DNA of 35,016 bases from Arthrobacter sp. ISL-65. GTDB lineage: Bacteria > Actinomycetota > Actinomycetes > Actinomycetales > Micrococcaceae. The DNA lies in NCBI RefSeq assembly GCF_018613795.1, contig NZ_JAGGPN010000065.1, positions 1-35,016 of the forward strand. The letters run 5' to 3'. How positions within the stretch are numbered: position 1 is the stretch's first letter; every line of letters begins with the position of its first letter. The position numbers and the translations under genes are program-made. The notes beneath the pieces are model-generated. The model did not search any database and was not told the DNA's origin. It saw nothing but the letters and a program-made list of their open reading frames with translations. Below are positions 7,903-16,150 of this stretch, in pieces.

Positions 7903-9549
7903 TTAGCGCTCCGGGTTCAGGTCCTTCCGGAAGACCACGGCACCGTTGGCGTTGCGGAGGGTCACGGAGAAGACGTCGTCCTCACCGAGGTCCACGTGGC
8001 CGAAGTACTGGCTTTCGCCGCTGCGCGGGGACTCGCCCGCGTAGGCGCCGGCCCGGGAGAAGACCACTTCCGGACCGAACGTGCCGTCCATCTGGTTGGG
8101 ACCGAAGCTTCCGGCGTTGATGGGTCCGCCGACGAACTCCCAGAACGGGTCGAAGTCCTGGAAGGCGGCGCGCTCGGGCGAGTAGTGGTGGGCGGCGCAG
8201 TAGTGCACATCCGCGGTGAGCCACACCGCGTTTTTAACCCGGTTGCGCTTGAACGCGGACAGCACGCGCGCGATCTCGAGCTCCTTGCCCAAGGGGGCAC
8301 CGGCGTCGCGGTTGGCGAGGGATTCCTGCGCTGCCGGCCCGTCCGGGACGATGATGCCGAGCGGGAGGTCCGCGGAGATCACCTTCCACGTGGCCTTGGA
8401 CTTGCTGACTTCACGGATGAGCCAGTCGGCCTGCTCTTGGCCGAGGATGTGGGTGCGGCGCGTTTCCTTGCCATCGGTGTTGGGGTCCTTGAAGGTGCGC
8501 ATGTCCAGGCAGAAGACGTCCAGCTGCGGGCCGCGGGAAATCTTGCGGTAAATGCGGGCCGGTTCGAATCCGGTGCTGCCGTCGCTGAGCTGGGCGATGG
8601 GCTGGTATTCCTGCCAGGCCTGGCGGCCGCGGGCGGCGAGGACGTCCACGCGGCGCTCGGTATAGCGGGAGTCGGTGAGGATTTCGCCGGGGTACCAGTT
8701 GTTGGTGGTTTCGTGGTCGTCCCACTGGGCGATGACCGGGACCTCGGCGTAGAGGGCGCGGATGTTCTTGTCCATGAGGTTGTAGCGGTGCCGGCCGCGG
8801 TACTCCTCAAGGGTTTCGGCCACCTTGGAGACCTCGTCGGTGACCAGGTTGCGCCAGATCCGACCGTCGGGCTCGGTGACCTGGGCGGCAATGGGGCCGT
8901 CGGCGTAGATGGTGTCGCCCGAGTGAATGAAGAAGTCCGGCTTGGTGGCAAGCATGGCCGCGTACCCGCGCATGCCGCCGATGTCCTCATTGATGCCCCA
9001 CCCCTGGCCTGCAGTGTCCCCGGTCCAGACGAAGCTCTGGCCGCGCTCGGTCCCGCCGCTGCGGGACCATAGGCTGTTGGCCTTCGAACCGGGCGCGGTG
9101 CTGAATGAGCCGCGGGCGGCATCGCCGGCGTTGCCGTCCGGGTCCTCGAAGTGCATGGTGAGCGCGAACTCGGTTCCCGAAGGGAGGTCGCGCGCGTGGA
9201 TCTTCGAGGTGAAGTCGGTGGCATCGCTGGCGGTGGTGCCGCGCAGGACCCGCCGGAAGGCGCGGCTGCCGCGGAGCGGCGACCCGTCCTCGTCCACCGC
9301 CAGCAGGTTAGCCACCAGCCGGCCCGGACCCGACGCACGCGACCACAGGACGCCGGAGTTGGTGGTGACGTCTCCGGTAGCGATGCCGTACGGCAGGGTC
9401 AGGCGGTTGCGGACCAGGGGAACCGCGGCAGGGCGGGCGGCGTGCGCCGGGACTACCAGTGAAGGGGCGACGGCGGCGGCACCGGCACCGGCACCGGCGA
9501 TGGCACCTTTGAGGACGTTTCGGCGGGTGAGAGCAGTCATGAGGCCCAT
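7903..9549 (-). CDS. phoD: Tat-exported PhoD-type alkaline phosphatase
   Basis: A 548-residue secreted phosphodiesterase/phosphomonoesterase of the PhoD family (Ca/Fe metallo-enzyme), expected to release phosphate outside the cell. The N-terminus has a twin-arginine signal (TRRNVLKGAIAGAGAG, then a hydrophobic stretch ending AHA). Next comes the N-terminal beta domain (about 45-140), then the metallophosphatase domain with VWTGDTAGQGW, HSGDTIYADGP, QWDDHETTNNW and TADVHYCAAHH, all typical metal-ligand segments. Full length for the family. Two Met codons, at 9549 and 9540, are possible starts; neither has a strong ribosome binding site, and both leave the Tat motif intact. I see no clear Pho box upstream. 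Confidence 0.9.
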   Translation of the reverse strand: MGLMTALTRRNVLKGAIAGAGAGAAAVAPSLVVPAHAARPAAVPLVRNRLTLPYGIATGDVTTNSGVLWSRASGPGRLVANLLAVDEDGSPLRGSRAFRRVLRGTTASDATDFTSKIHARDLPSGTEFALTMHFEDPDGNAGDAARGSFSTAPGSKANSLWSRSGGTERGQSFVWTGDTAGQGWGINEDIGGMRGYAAMLATKPDFFIHSGDTIYADGPIAAQVTEPDGRIWRNLVTDEVSKVAETLEEYRGRHRYNLMDKNIRALYAEVPVIAQWDDHETTNNWYPGEILTDSRYTERRVDVLAARGRQAWQEYQPIAQLSDGSTGFEPARIYRKISRGPQLDVFCLDMRTFKDPNTDGKETRRTHILGQEQADWLIREVSKSKATWKVISADLPLGIIVPDGPAAQESLANRDAGAPLGKELEIARVLSAFKRNRVKNAVWLTADVHYCAAHHYSPERAAFQDFDPFWEFVGGPINAGSFGPNQMDGTFGPEVVFSRAGAYAGESPRSGESQYFGHVDLGEDDVFSVTLRNANGAVVFRKDLNPER

Positions 9550-9923
9550 GGTTGATGGGCCGGGTTACAGGCTGGCGACGGCGGGGTGAACTGAGTGAAG
9601 CAAGCCGGTGACAATGAGATCGAATTCCTTGACAATTAATGAAATTGCCTTCCCATTGGCGCGAAGCAGGGTCTAATATCCAGCACCTAGGCATTAATCA
9701 AAGAGGATATGTCGAGAGCTGACCCTTACTTTCGGGCAAGGGAAAATGGGTGGGAATTAGACACGCGGCGCTTTTCCCGTGGCAACTCATGTGCGGCTTC
9801 CCAATGGAAGAACCGCTCACACCTGATATTCAAGGGTGAGTTTTACGCCCCTAGCTTCCAGCGCGCAATTGCTCCGCATTTGGCATGCGCGCTTTCGCAA
9901 ACAGATTAGGAATAGAAATTGCC
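9550..9923. other. A/T-richer intergenic stretch
   Basis: About 370 bases between divergent genes, visibly richer in A and T than the surroundings. It contains TTGACA at 9629-9634 and TAATAT at 9674-9679, but their spacing is too long for one promoter. A 66-codon open frame starting at 9709 has its AGAGGA only one base from the ATG and no coding character, so I do not call it. The promoters of both flanking genes should lie here. Confidence 0.4.
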
Positions 9924-10385
9924 ATGAAAAGGCTTATAGTTTTTGCTGCGGTTTTGCTTGGCGTAGTTGTGGGTGGGGGGCCTGTTGCCGCGGCCCCGCC
10001 GGGACCGGCCGACGTCACCTTCATCAATAGAGACTGCGGTTTCAGAATCGAGGCTACCGTCACCGGCGGGTCGGGTGTCAACGAACTCCCCGGCGGGGCC
10101 GCGATCATCACTGCACCTAATCAGCGGGTGACCCTCACCAACGTCAGAACGGGAGAAAGCGTGACCTATGTGATAACGGGAGCAACCCACATTGACACAA
10201 GCGATCCGGGGCTCTTGACCGTGACGTCTACCGGAAGAAACGTCCTGATCGTTCCTGAGGGCGATCGGGAAGGACTGTATCTCACCCAAGGAACCGTAAC
10301 CTTCGTGTTGGACGGTAAGGGACGTCAGGTCAGCGCATTTGAAGGACCTGGGCAAGTTGCTGATATTTGCGCTCTTCTGGCATAA
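9924..10385 (+). CDS. Secreted hypothetical protein, 153 aa
   Basis: No family recognised. The first 24 residues are a classic signal peptide (MKRL, a hydrophobic core, then PVAAAPPG), so the protein should be exported. The mature part is about 130 residues, beta-rich in appearance (many Thr/Val strands), with two Cys: one near the mature N-terminus (NRDCGF) and one at the very C-terminus (DICALLA), which could form a disulphide closing the domain. ATG 9924 is chosen because it begins the signal peptide; the frame is open a little upstream. The gene is isolated, follows an A/T-rich stretch, and ends at a strong terminator. Confidence 0.75.
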   Translation: MKRLIVFAAVLLGVVVGGGPVAAAPPGPADVTFINRDCGFRIEATVTGGSGVNELPGGAAIITAPNQRVTLTNVRTGESVTYVITGATHIDTSDPGLLTVTSTGRNVLIVPEGDREGLYLTQGTVTFVLDGKGRQVSAFEGPGQVADICALLA

Positions 10386-10417
10386 CTCATAAAACCGAAG
10401 TGCTCCTTGAGCGAAAA

Positions 10418-10447
10418 CGGGTGGCTGGCATTCCTGCCAGCCACCCG
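10418..10447. terminator. Bidirectional terminator hairpin
   Basis: A perfect 13-bp stem, CGGGTGGCTGGCA-TTCC-TGCCAGCCACCCG, sits between two convergent genes. Its sequence closely resembles the hairpins at 13901-13938 and 17646-17677, and all three are followed by CCGTCG. Confidence 0.85.
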
Positions 10448-10475
10448 CCGTCGAACGTTCCTTTAAAAGGAAAGC

Positions 10476-10943
10476 TCAGCGAGCCGGAACCTTTTCCACG
10501 AATGAAACGTGGGAGACATATTGCTTGTACAGCATCGCTGCTTCGTCGATGGCTATGTGGCCGAAGCCCAGGGACAGTTGCAGCCCCTCCAGTTGCGCGA
10601 TTGCTGTTTCCGCTGCGGTGACCTTTTCGGCCAAAGCCTGGGAATTGGCAAAGTTCGTGGCGAGCCCGGCTCCGACGGACAGAATCACCGCTCCCAGGCA
10701 AAGGACCCGCCACACCACGGAAGCGTCGTCCAGGGAGAACATGCCCTGGAGTGATGCGGTGAACCCTGTGCCTCCGAACGCCGGACCAGCTGTAAGCATG
10801 GCTGCCAGCACACTCCCGGCGACGCTGAATTCCGTCAGCTTGTGCCGGCGCGGCCGCAGCCGTTCCAGGTAGGAGCGGAGTGCTGACTGCTTCTCTTCGA
10901 TGCGGTCGGACAGCCGTTGGCGCGTCTCCGGCGAGTCATCCAT
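10476..10943 (-). CDS. Small membrane protein with two helices, 155 aa
   Basis: No named family. The N-terminal 40 residues are charged and helical (RQRLSDRIEEKQSALRSYLE), followed by two hydrophobic segments (about 40-62 and 78-98) and a C-terminal helical region of about 55 residues. This is the layout of small cytoplasmic-facing membrane proteins with a coiled coil. ATG 10943 has GGGAGG about eleven bases upstream. It converges on the secreted protein and is divergent from the cyclopropane synthase gene, 340 bases away. Confidence 0.7.
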   Translation of the reverse strand: MDDSPETRQRLSDRIEEKQSALRSYLERLRPRRHKLTEFSVAGSVLAAMLTAGPAFGGTGFTASLQGMFSLDDASVVWRVLCLGAVILSVGAGLATNFANSQALAEKVTAAETAIAQLEGLQLSLGFGHIAIDEAAMLYKQYVSHVSFVEKVPAR

Positions 10944-11283
10944 GGCGATATCGGCCTCCCTCTCCGACGGTATGTGCGATCAGCATCCCACCGCCTGGAT
11001 TACCGGTCCAGAGTGGAGAAATTCGGGCCAGCGCCGCCGGGGACCACTCAGGTTGGGCCGAGTTCGCCGGAACGTATCGAGGGCGCCGGAAACTTCCGGC
11101 GTACCGGGCAGGGTTCCGGCGGATTCGTGGAGCGGGACGGAATCTAGCCCCAGCCACACCGGGCGGACACAACGAGACAAGTTTGTCTCACTGTCCGGTG
11201 CAGGCAGGCTTGTGTACGTTATTGCCACGGGACTGTAATGGCGCAGACCGTCGAACTGGGGCACCCGACGAGAGGCGACGAGG
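10944..11283. other. Divergent intergenic region
   Basis: About 340 bases without a supported gene, between the divergent genes at 10943 and 11284. It holds the dyad at 11174-11189 (listed separately) and should hold promoters for both genes. Nothing else recognised. Confidence 0.4.
11174..11189. promoter_or_regulatory. Candidate operator dyad upstream of cfa
   Basis: GAGACAA-GT-TTGTCTC is a perfect 7-bp dyad about 95 bases upstream of the fatty acid cyclopropane synthase start. It resembles TetR-family operators and the palindrome at 363-380 (shared AGACA/TGTCT). The regulator is not in the window. Confidence 0.4.
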
Positions 11284-12573
11284 ATGGCAAAGACGACCGG
11301 AGCGGCACCAAGACTAGCCAAGGCGTTGGGCATCGTCCTGGGTACCGAGGAAATCCCCGTCCGGCTGCGGGCATGGGATGGCTCCGAAGCGGGCCCCCCT
11401 GATGCGCCGCTGATCGAGTTCACATCCCGACGGGCATTGCGGCGGATCCTCTGGTCGCCAGGGCAGCTGGGCCTGAGCCGGGCGTACGTCGCCGGTGAAA
11501 TCACCGCACACGGCGACATCTTCGAGGCCTTCGCTGCCCTGAGTTCCGCCGGCAAGTTCGCCGAACCAGGCCCGTTCAGCCCGCCGACGCCCCGGGAAGT
11601 CTGGACGCTGCTGAAAGCCGGCATCCGGCTCGGCGCGCTGGGCCCCAACCCCGCTCCCCCGCCGGAGGAAGCGAAGGTGGAAAAGCACGGCCGCCGGCAC
11701 TCGAAGAAGCGGGACGCCGCCGCGATCTCACACCACTACGACGTCGGCAACGACTTCTACTGGCTGGTCCTGGGCCCGTCGATGGTGTATTCCTGCGCAG
11801 TCTGGTCCGACGAAAGCAGAAGCCTGGAAGAGGCCCAGGAGGAGAAGCTCGACCTGGTCTGCCGCAAGCTGGGCCTGCAGCCGGGCCAGCGCCTGCTGGA
11901 CGTTGGCTGCGGCTGGGGCAGCTTTGCCCTGCACGCCGCCACCCGGTATGGCGTGAGCGTTGTTGGCATCACGATTTCCACTGAGCAGGCCGAGCTGGTC
12001 CGCAAGCGGGTGGCCGAGGCCGGACTGACGGACCGAGTGGACATCCGCGTCCAGGACTACCGCGACGTGAACGACGGACCGTACGACGCGATCAGCTCCC
12101 TGGGCATGTCCGAGCACGTGGGCCGCGAACAGCTGGGCCGTTACGTCTCGCAACTACACGGTCTGTTGAAGCCCGGCGGCCGGCTGCTCAACCACGCCAT
12201 CTCCTGGAACGCCGGGCCCACCGAGGACGATCCCGATTCCTTCATCCCCCGCTACGTCTTCCCCGACGGCCAGATGCTCAGCCTCTCGGAACTGATGACG
12301 GCGCTGGAGGGCGGCGGCTTCGAAGTGCTCGACGTCGAAGCCCTCCGCCGGCACTACGCCCTGACGCTGCGCGCATGGGTCAAGAACCTGGAGGAGAACT
12401 GGGACGAGGCCGTGCGGCTCACAACTGAGGGCCGCGCCCGCGTGTGGCGGCTGTACATGGCGTCCAGTGCGCTGGGCTTCGAGGGCGGCCTGACGGGTGT
12501 GAACCAGGTGCTGCTGCAGAAGCCGGGCGGCCAGGAGCCCCCGCTGCGGCTAAGGGAATGGACTGCTGGTTGA
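11284..12573 (+). CDS. cfa: Cyclopropane-fatty-acyl-phospholipid synthase
   Basis: A 429-residue SAM-dependent methyltransferase that adds a methylene bridge (or methyl branch) to unsaturated acyl chains of membrane phospholipids. An N-terminal lipid-binding region (1-130) precedes the catalytic domain with HHYDVGNDFYWLVLG (about 148-162), the SAM-binding LDVGCGWGSFALHAA (D206 region), the SSLGMSEHVG segment and a C-terminal VNQVLLQKP. This is the usual length and order for Cfa/CmaA-type enzymes; a tuberculostearic-type methylation cannot be excluded. The start at 11284 has AGAGG eight bases upstream. The stop codon and last residue lie inside a copy of the dispersed repeat (12566-12586). Confidence 0.92.
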   Translation: MAKTTGAAPRLAKALGIVLGTEEIPVRLRAWDGSEAGPPDAPLIEFTSRRALRRILWSPGQLGLSRAYVAGEITAHGDIFEAFAALSSAGKFAEPGPFSPPTPREVWTLLKAGIRLGALGPNPAPPPEEAKVEKHGRRHSKKRDAAAISHHYDVGNDFYWLVLGPSMVYSCAVWSDESRSLEEAQEEKLDLVCRKLGLQPGQRLLDVGCGWGSFALHAATRYGVSVVGITISTEQAELVRKRVAEAGLTDRVDIRVQDYRDVNDGPYDAISSLGMSEHVGREQLGRYVSQLHGLLKPGGRLLNHAISWNAGPTEDDPDSFIPRYVFPDGQMLSLSELMTALEGGGFEVLDVEALRRHYALTLRAWVKNLEENWDEAVRLTTEGRARVWRLYMASSALGFEGGLTGVNQVLLQKPGGQEPPLRLREWTAG

Positions 12574-12643
12574 GCCTGTCGAAACCAAGAAACCCGGGGC
12601 ACGCGAGATCTCGACAAGCTCAATCAGCGGTTGCGTCGAAACC
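12566..12643. repeat. Dispersed repeat cluster, copies 1-3
   Basis: The forward copy (12566-12586) reads CTGGTTGAGCCTGTCGAAACC; its TGA is the stop codon of cfa. An inverted partner (12607-12630) reads GATCTCGACAAGCTCAATCA then GCGG. A shortened forward copy (GGTTGCGTCGAAACC, 12629-12643) follows. The forward and inverted copies can pair into an imperfect hairpin. Confidence 0.9.
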
Positions 12644-12670
12644 AAGAAACCCACATAAGGAGCAAGGACA

Positions 12671-13405
12671 ATGGCTAACATTCTGATGGTCGTCTCGGCG
12701 GCCGATTCGCTGACCATGAAGGATGGCAGCCAGCACCCCACCGGCTTCTGGGCCGAGGAGCTGGTGGTGGCACACCGGACCCTGCAGCAGGCCGGGCACA
12801 ACGTGGACTTCGCCACGCCCGGCGGTGTCAAGCCCACCGTCGACAAGATCAGCCTGCAGGCAGACGCCGTTGGCAGCGAGGAAAGGGCGGAAGACTTCCG
12901 CACCTATCTGGAGATGATCGACGTCGACCTCTTCGCACCGCTGGTGCTGGCCGACGTCGACACGTCCGGGTACGACGCAGTGGTCCTGCCGGGCGGCCAC
13001 GGCCCCATGGCGGACCTCTTCCAGGACAAGGATCTGGGCCGGATCCTCGTGGAGGCCAACGGCGCAGGCAAGGTCATCGCCCCCTTCTGCCACGGCCCGG
13101 CGGGCCTGCTCAGCGCAACGGCCGACGACGGCGCGTTCGCCTTCGCGGGCCGCAAGCTGACGGTGTTTGCCAACTCCGAGGAACTGGGCGGCGGCACCGG
13201 AGAGAACACGCCGTGGCTGGTGGAGACGGCGCTGCGGGAGAAGGGCGCCAACGTGGAAACCGGCCCGGACTGGGCCAGCCACGTGGTGCGCGAGGGCAAT
13301 CTAATCAGCGGCCAGAACCCGCAGTCCAGCGAGGACGTGGCCAAGGAGGTTATCAAGGCCCTCGCCGAAGACACCGAATTGGCAGGCGAAACAACTGCCG
13401 GTTGA
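12671..13405 (+). CDS. DJ-1/PfpI family protein (class I glutamine amidotransferase-like)
   Basis: A 244-residue cytoplasmic protein of the DJ-1/PfpI superfamily, related to Hsp31-type chaperone/glyoxalases. Visible features are the conserved LPGGHGPMADL turn and the nucleophile elbow APFCHGPAGLL with Cys140-His141. The family acts in methylglyoxal detoxification or protein repair; the exact activity here is not shown by the sequence. The start has AAGGAG upstream (ATAAGGAGCAAGGACA before ATG). The last residues and the TGA come from another copy of the dispersed repeat, so the tail AGETTAG is probably not conserved. Confidence 0.88.
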   Translation: MANILMVVSAADSLTMKDGSQHPTGFWAEELVVAHRTLQQAGHNVDFATPGGVKPTVDKISLQADAVGSEERAEDFRTYLEMIDVDLFAPLVLADVDTSGYDAVVLPGGHGPMADLFQDKDLGRILVEANGAGKVIAPFCHGPAGLLSATADDGAFAFAGRKLTVFANSEELGGGTGENTPWLVETALREKGANVETGPDWASHVVREGNLISGQNPQSSEDVAKEVIKALAEDTELAGETTAG

Positions 13406-13495
13406 GCCTGTCGAAACCAAGCGCCTCGGATCTCGACAGGCTCGATCAGCGGATCAGCTGATCAGCGGTCGCCGCTGGTTGAGCCTGTCGAAACC
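13396..13495. repeat. Dispersed repeat cluster, copies 4-6
   Basis: Forward copy at 13396-13418, whose TGA ends the DJ-1 gene; inverted partner at 13429-13452 (GATCTCGACAGGCTCGATCA then GCGG); a short extra ATCAGCTGATCAGCGG at 13453-13468; then a second forward copy at 13472-13495. The last copy, read on the minus strand, encodes the end of the gene at 13462. Confidence 0.9.
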
Positions 13496-13761
13496 TCAGT
13501 CCCCATGCCGGGCTGGACCCGCACGAAGTCAACCTTGTTTCCGGGGTTGGTCCGGCTCTTCGGGTAACGCGAGAATCCCTTCGCGTCCAGATGGTTCTGT
13601 GCGCGGTACTCGGCCAGGGCTTCGTCGTACGCCTGGTTGAGCCGCACGCCGGAGACCTCCTCCACCGAGCCGTCGGAAAAGGTGATGGAGACGAGGATGC
13701 TCTCCGGGAAATGCCGGTTCATTCGGATGAAGCCTTCGGCATCCTGCTGCAGATTGATCAA
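13462..13761 (-). CDS. Small hypothetical protein with repeat-encoded C-terminus, 99 aa
   Basis: No named family. The protein is soluble, with a compact-looking core (SILVSITFSDGSVEEVSGVRLNQAYDEALAEYRAQNHL, split here as a beta pair then a helix). The best start is TTG 13761, preceded by AGAAGGCGG six bases upstream. An internal ATG (before NRHFPES, 12 residues later) is the alternative. The frame continues upstream to 13893, but that part runs through another repeat copy. The final residues VSTGSTSGDR are encoded by the inverted strand of the dispersed repeat at 13472-13495. Confidence 0.65.
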   Translation of the reverse strand: MINLQQDAEGFIRMNRHFPESILVSITFSDGSVEEVSGVRLNQAYDEALAEYRAQNHLDAKGFSRYPKSRTNPGNKVDFVRVQPGMGTEVSTGSTSGDR

Positions 13762-13815
13762 TGTGGTCCGCCTTCTGGTTGGGGGTTCCAGTCTGCCGTA
13801 CTTTTCACCGGCTAA

Positions 13816-13874
13816 CCGCTGGTTGAGCCTGTCCAAACAAGAAGCACGGTGATCTCGAGAGGCTCGATCAGCGG
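13816..13874. repeat. Dispersed repeat pair, copies 7-8
   Basis: Forward copy at 13816-13838 (CCGCTGGTTGAGCCTGTCCA then AAC) and inverted partner at 13851-13874 (GATCTCGAGAGGCTCGATCA then GCGG), separated by a 12-base loop. Together they form a hairpin between the 13462 gene and the gluconate permease. Confidence 0.88.
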
Positions 13875-13900
13875 AGACAGGTTCGCCGGACAATAGAACG

Positions 13901-13938
13901 ACGGCGGGAGGCTGGCAGATCTGCCGGCCTCCCGCCGT
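13901..13938 (-). terminator. Terminator of the gluconate operon
   Basis: A 17-bp stem (13901-13917 with 13922-13938, one G-T pair) closes on the loop GATC, 20 bases past the end of the permease frame. Core sequence GGCGGGAGGCTGGCA matches the hairpins at 10418 and 17646. Confidence 0.85.
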
Positions 13939-13957
13939 CGTACTTGAGAAAATGACG

Positions 13958-15362
13958 CTAACCCGCCAGCCCGGCCACGCCGAAGATGGTGGCGGCGATG
14001 GCGAAGCCCATCACACCGATCAGGGTTTCCATGACGGTCCAGGTCTTCAGCGTGGTCTTGACGTCCATGCCGAAGAAGCGGCCCACCAGCCAGAAGCCGG
14101 AGTCGTTGACGTGGGAGACCACCACTGAACCGGCGGCCACGGCGATGACGAGCGCGGCGATCTGCATGCCGTTCAGTCCGGCAGTGGCAACACCCGGGGC
14201 GATGAGGCCGGCCGTGGTGGTGAGGGCGACGGTGGCGGAGCCTTGGGCGATGCGCAGGATGGCGGCGATCAGGAAGCCCGCGAAGATGAGCGGGATGCCG
14301 ATGCTGCCCAGCACGTCGGCCAGGGCGTCGCCGATGCCGGAGGTGCGCAGCACGCCGCCGAACATGCCGCCGGCGCCGGTGATGAGGATGACGGAGCAGA
14401 CCGGGCCCAGCGAGGTCTCGAGCAGCTTCTCCAGGGCGCCGTTGTGGACGCCGCGTTTGGCACCGAGGACGAACATCGCCACGAGGACGGAGATGAGCAG
14501 CGCCACCGGGGTTTCGCCGAGCGCGCGCAGCAGCTGGAACCACTGTGCGTCCTTGACGTCCGCCGGCAGCACGCCGGAGGCGGAGAAGGTGTTCAGGCCC
14601 GTGTTGATGAAGATCAGGACGAGCGGCAGGAGCAGCAGCCCGATGATGGTGCGGAAGCGCGGCGGGTGGGATTCGGCTTCTGCGGTGGCGTGGCCGAGGA
14701 GCTCCGGAACCGGAAGTTGCAGTTTCTTGCCGGTCCACAGGCCGTACAGGTAGGCGGTGACATACCAGGTGGGGATGGCGGTGAGGAGACCGGCGATGGT
14801 GACCAGGCCGACGTTGGCTTCGAAGAAGGCCGACGCCGAGACGGGGCCCGGGTGCGGCGGCAGGAAGATGTGCATCACGGAGAACGCGCCGGCTGCCGGG
14901 AGGCCATAGCGCAGCACTCCCCGCGCCCAGGCGGTGGGCGACGGCGAAGACCACGGGAAGCATGACCACGAGGCCGGCGTCGAAGAAGATCGGGAAGCCG
15001 AAGATCAGGGAGGCGAGGCCCAGGGCGAACGGGGCACGCTTTTCACCGAAGATGCCGATCAGGTAGTCGGCCAGCACCTTAGCGCCGCCGCTGGTTTCGA
15101 CGATGCGGCCGAGCATGGCGCCCAGGCCGACGAGGAGCGCCACGGTTCCGAGGGTCGTTCCGAAGCCGTTGATGAGCACGGGCACCACCTGGTTGGCGGG
15201 GATGCCGGTGGCGAAGGCGGTGGCGAGGCTGACCACGATCAGCGCCAGCAGCGCATGCATGCGCAGCCTGATGATCAGGAACAGCAGGACGCCGATCGCC
15301 GCGGCCGCGATGAGCAGCAGCGGTCCTGCGCCCAGCGTTTGAGTCCATCCTTCGATGGTCAT
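13958..15362 (-). pseudogene. gntP: Gluconate:H+ symporter, frameshifted
   Basis: A GntP-family gluconate permease read in two frames. The first 147 or so residues (MTIEGWTQTLGAGPLLL to VVFAVAHRLGAG, start 15362 with AAAGGAG upstream) match the N-terminal helices. After that the frame loses all homology, while the neighbouring frame, from about 14920 to 13958, continues with VLRYGLPAAGAFSVMH, PPHPGPVSASAFF and the remaining helices to GVAGLAG. The break lies in a run of four C (14919-14922). Removing one base restores RLGAGVLRYGL, the usual sequence of the family. Joined, the protein would be about 467 residues, a normal GntP length. Either the permease is inactivated in this strain or the base is a sequencing error. 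It lies 52 bases after the kinase gene, in the same operon. Confidence 0.85.
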
Positions 15363-15414
15363 GGTTCTCCTTTGAAACAGATTTTGGTTGGGGAGGTGAA
15401 AGAGTTTTGAGCGC

Positions 15415-15960
15415 CTATTGGGCGCTGGGCTCCTGCTTGGACGGGAGCTTGAGGGCAGCCAGAATCTCCGTCAGGAGTTCCTCCGGGGAGCGGGTGATGT
15501 CCAGGCGGAGGCTTCCGGCCTCCAGTTCCTCAGCGGTCAGCGGTTCCAGGGTGGCCAGCTGGCTGGGCAGGAGGGTGGGAGGCATGAAGTGCCCCTCGCG
15601 TCCCTGCATCCGCTGGCTGAGCAGGTCCGCCTCGCCGTGCAGGTGGATGAAGAGCACGCGGCCTTCGGCTTCGGACAACAGCTTGCGGTAGCTCTGCTTG
15701 AGCGCGGAGCAGGTGAGCACGGTGCTGTGGCCGGCCTGGGCCTGCCCGGTCATCCAGTTCTGGATCTGCTGCAGCCAGGGCCAGCGGTCCTCGTCCTGCA
15801 GCGGGATGCCCTGGCTCATCTTGTCGATGTTTGACTGCGGGTGGAACTCGTCCGCCTCCGCGCATGCCCAGCCGAGCTGCTTGGACAGGGCCGCGGCAAT
15901 CGTGGACTTGCCCGAACCGGCAACGCCCATCACCACCAGATGCGTGGTTGGATACTGCAT
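15415..15960 (-). CDS. gntK: Gluconokinase
   Basis: A 181-residue P-loop kinase that phosphorylates D-gluconate to 6-phosphogluconate, feeding the pentose phosphate or Entner-Doudoroff route. It shows the Walker A motif MGVAGSGKST (11-20), the EADEFHPQSNIDKM substrate segment, GIPLQDEDRWPWL, TCSALKQSYR and REGHFMPPTLLPSQ, all diagnostic of the GntK family. Length is typical. ATG 15960 has GGAGG six bases upstream; an upstream Met at 16005 has no such support. First gene of the gntK-gntP operon, divergent from the regulator at 16151. Confidence 0.95.
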   Translation of the reverse strand: MQYPTTHLVVMGVAGSGKSTIAAALSKQLGWACAEADEFHPQSNIDKMSQGIPLQDEDRWPWLQQIQNWMTGQAQAGHSTVLTCSALKQSYRKLLSEAEGRVLFIHLHGEADLLSQRMQGREGHFMPPTLLPSQLATLEPLTAEELEAGSLRLDITRSPEELLTEILAALKLPSKQEPSAQ

Positions 15961-16056
15961 GTTTACCTCCGAGGAAGACGTCTTTGGCTTGTGGAAGAAG
16001 CTCATTCTGCAGCCCGATTCGAACTGCGCTGGAGATAAGGTATCACCAATTGATCC

Positions 16057-16073
16057 AAAAGATACTATCTTTT
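16057..16073. promoter_or_regulatory. Candidate GntR operator
   Basis: A perfect 17-base palindrome, AAAAGATACTATCTTTT, lies midway in the 190-base region between divergent gntK and gntR. Wider inverted copies AAGGTAT (16038-16044) and ATACCTT (16087-16093) surround it. Its position and symmetry fit the binding site of the adjacent GntR-family repressor, controlling both operon and regulator. Confidence 0.65.
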
Positions 16074-16150
16074 CGTGTCACAGGTCATACCTTTGCCTTC
16101 AGGTTCCGGTATTCTGGAAGTGCGCTTCAGCGCCTAAGGAAGGCAGGATC

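Noticed and set aside
7996..9072. 358-codon open frame opposite phoD
   Set aside because: Repetitive Val/Gly/Ala content, no ribosome binding site, and the PhoD frame has all family motifs.
9709..9909. Small 66-codon gene upstream of the secreted protein
   Set aside because: AGAGGA is only one base from the ATG, the composition is not protein-like, and it overlaps the likely promoter region.
14243..15410. Plus-strand frames opposite the gluconate permease
   Set aside because: Acidic low-complexity shadows. The minus-strand sequence matches GntP on both sides of the frameshift.
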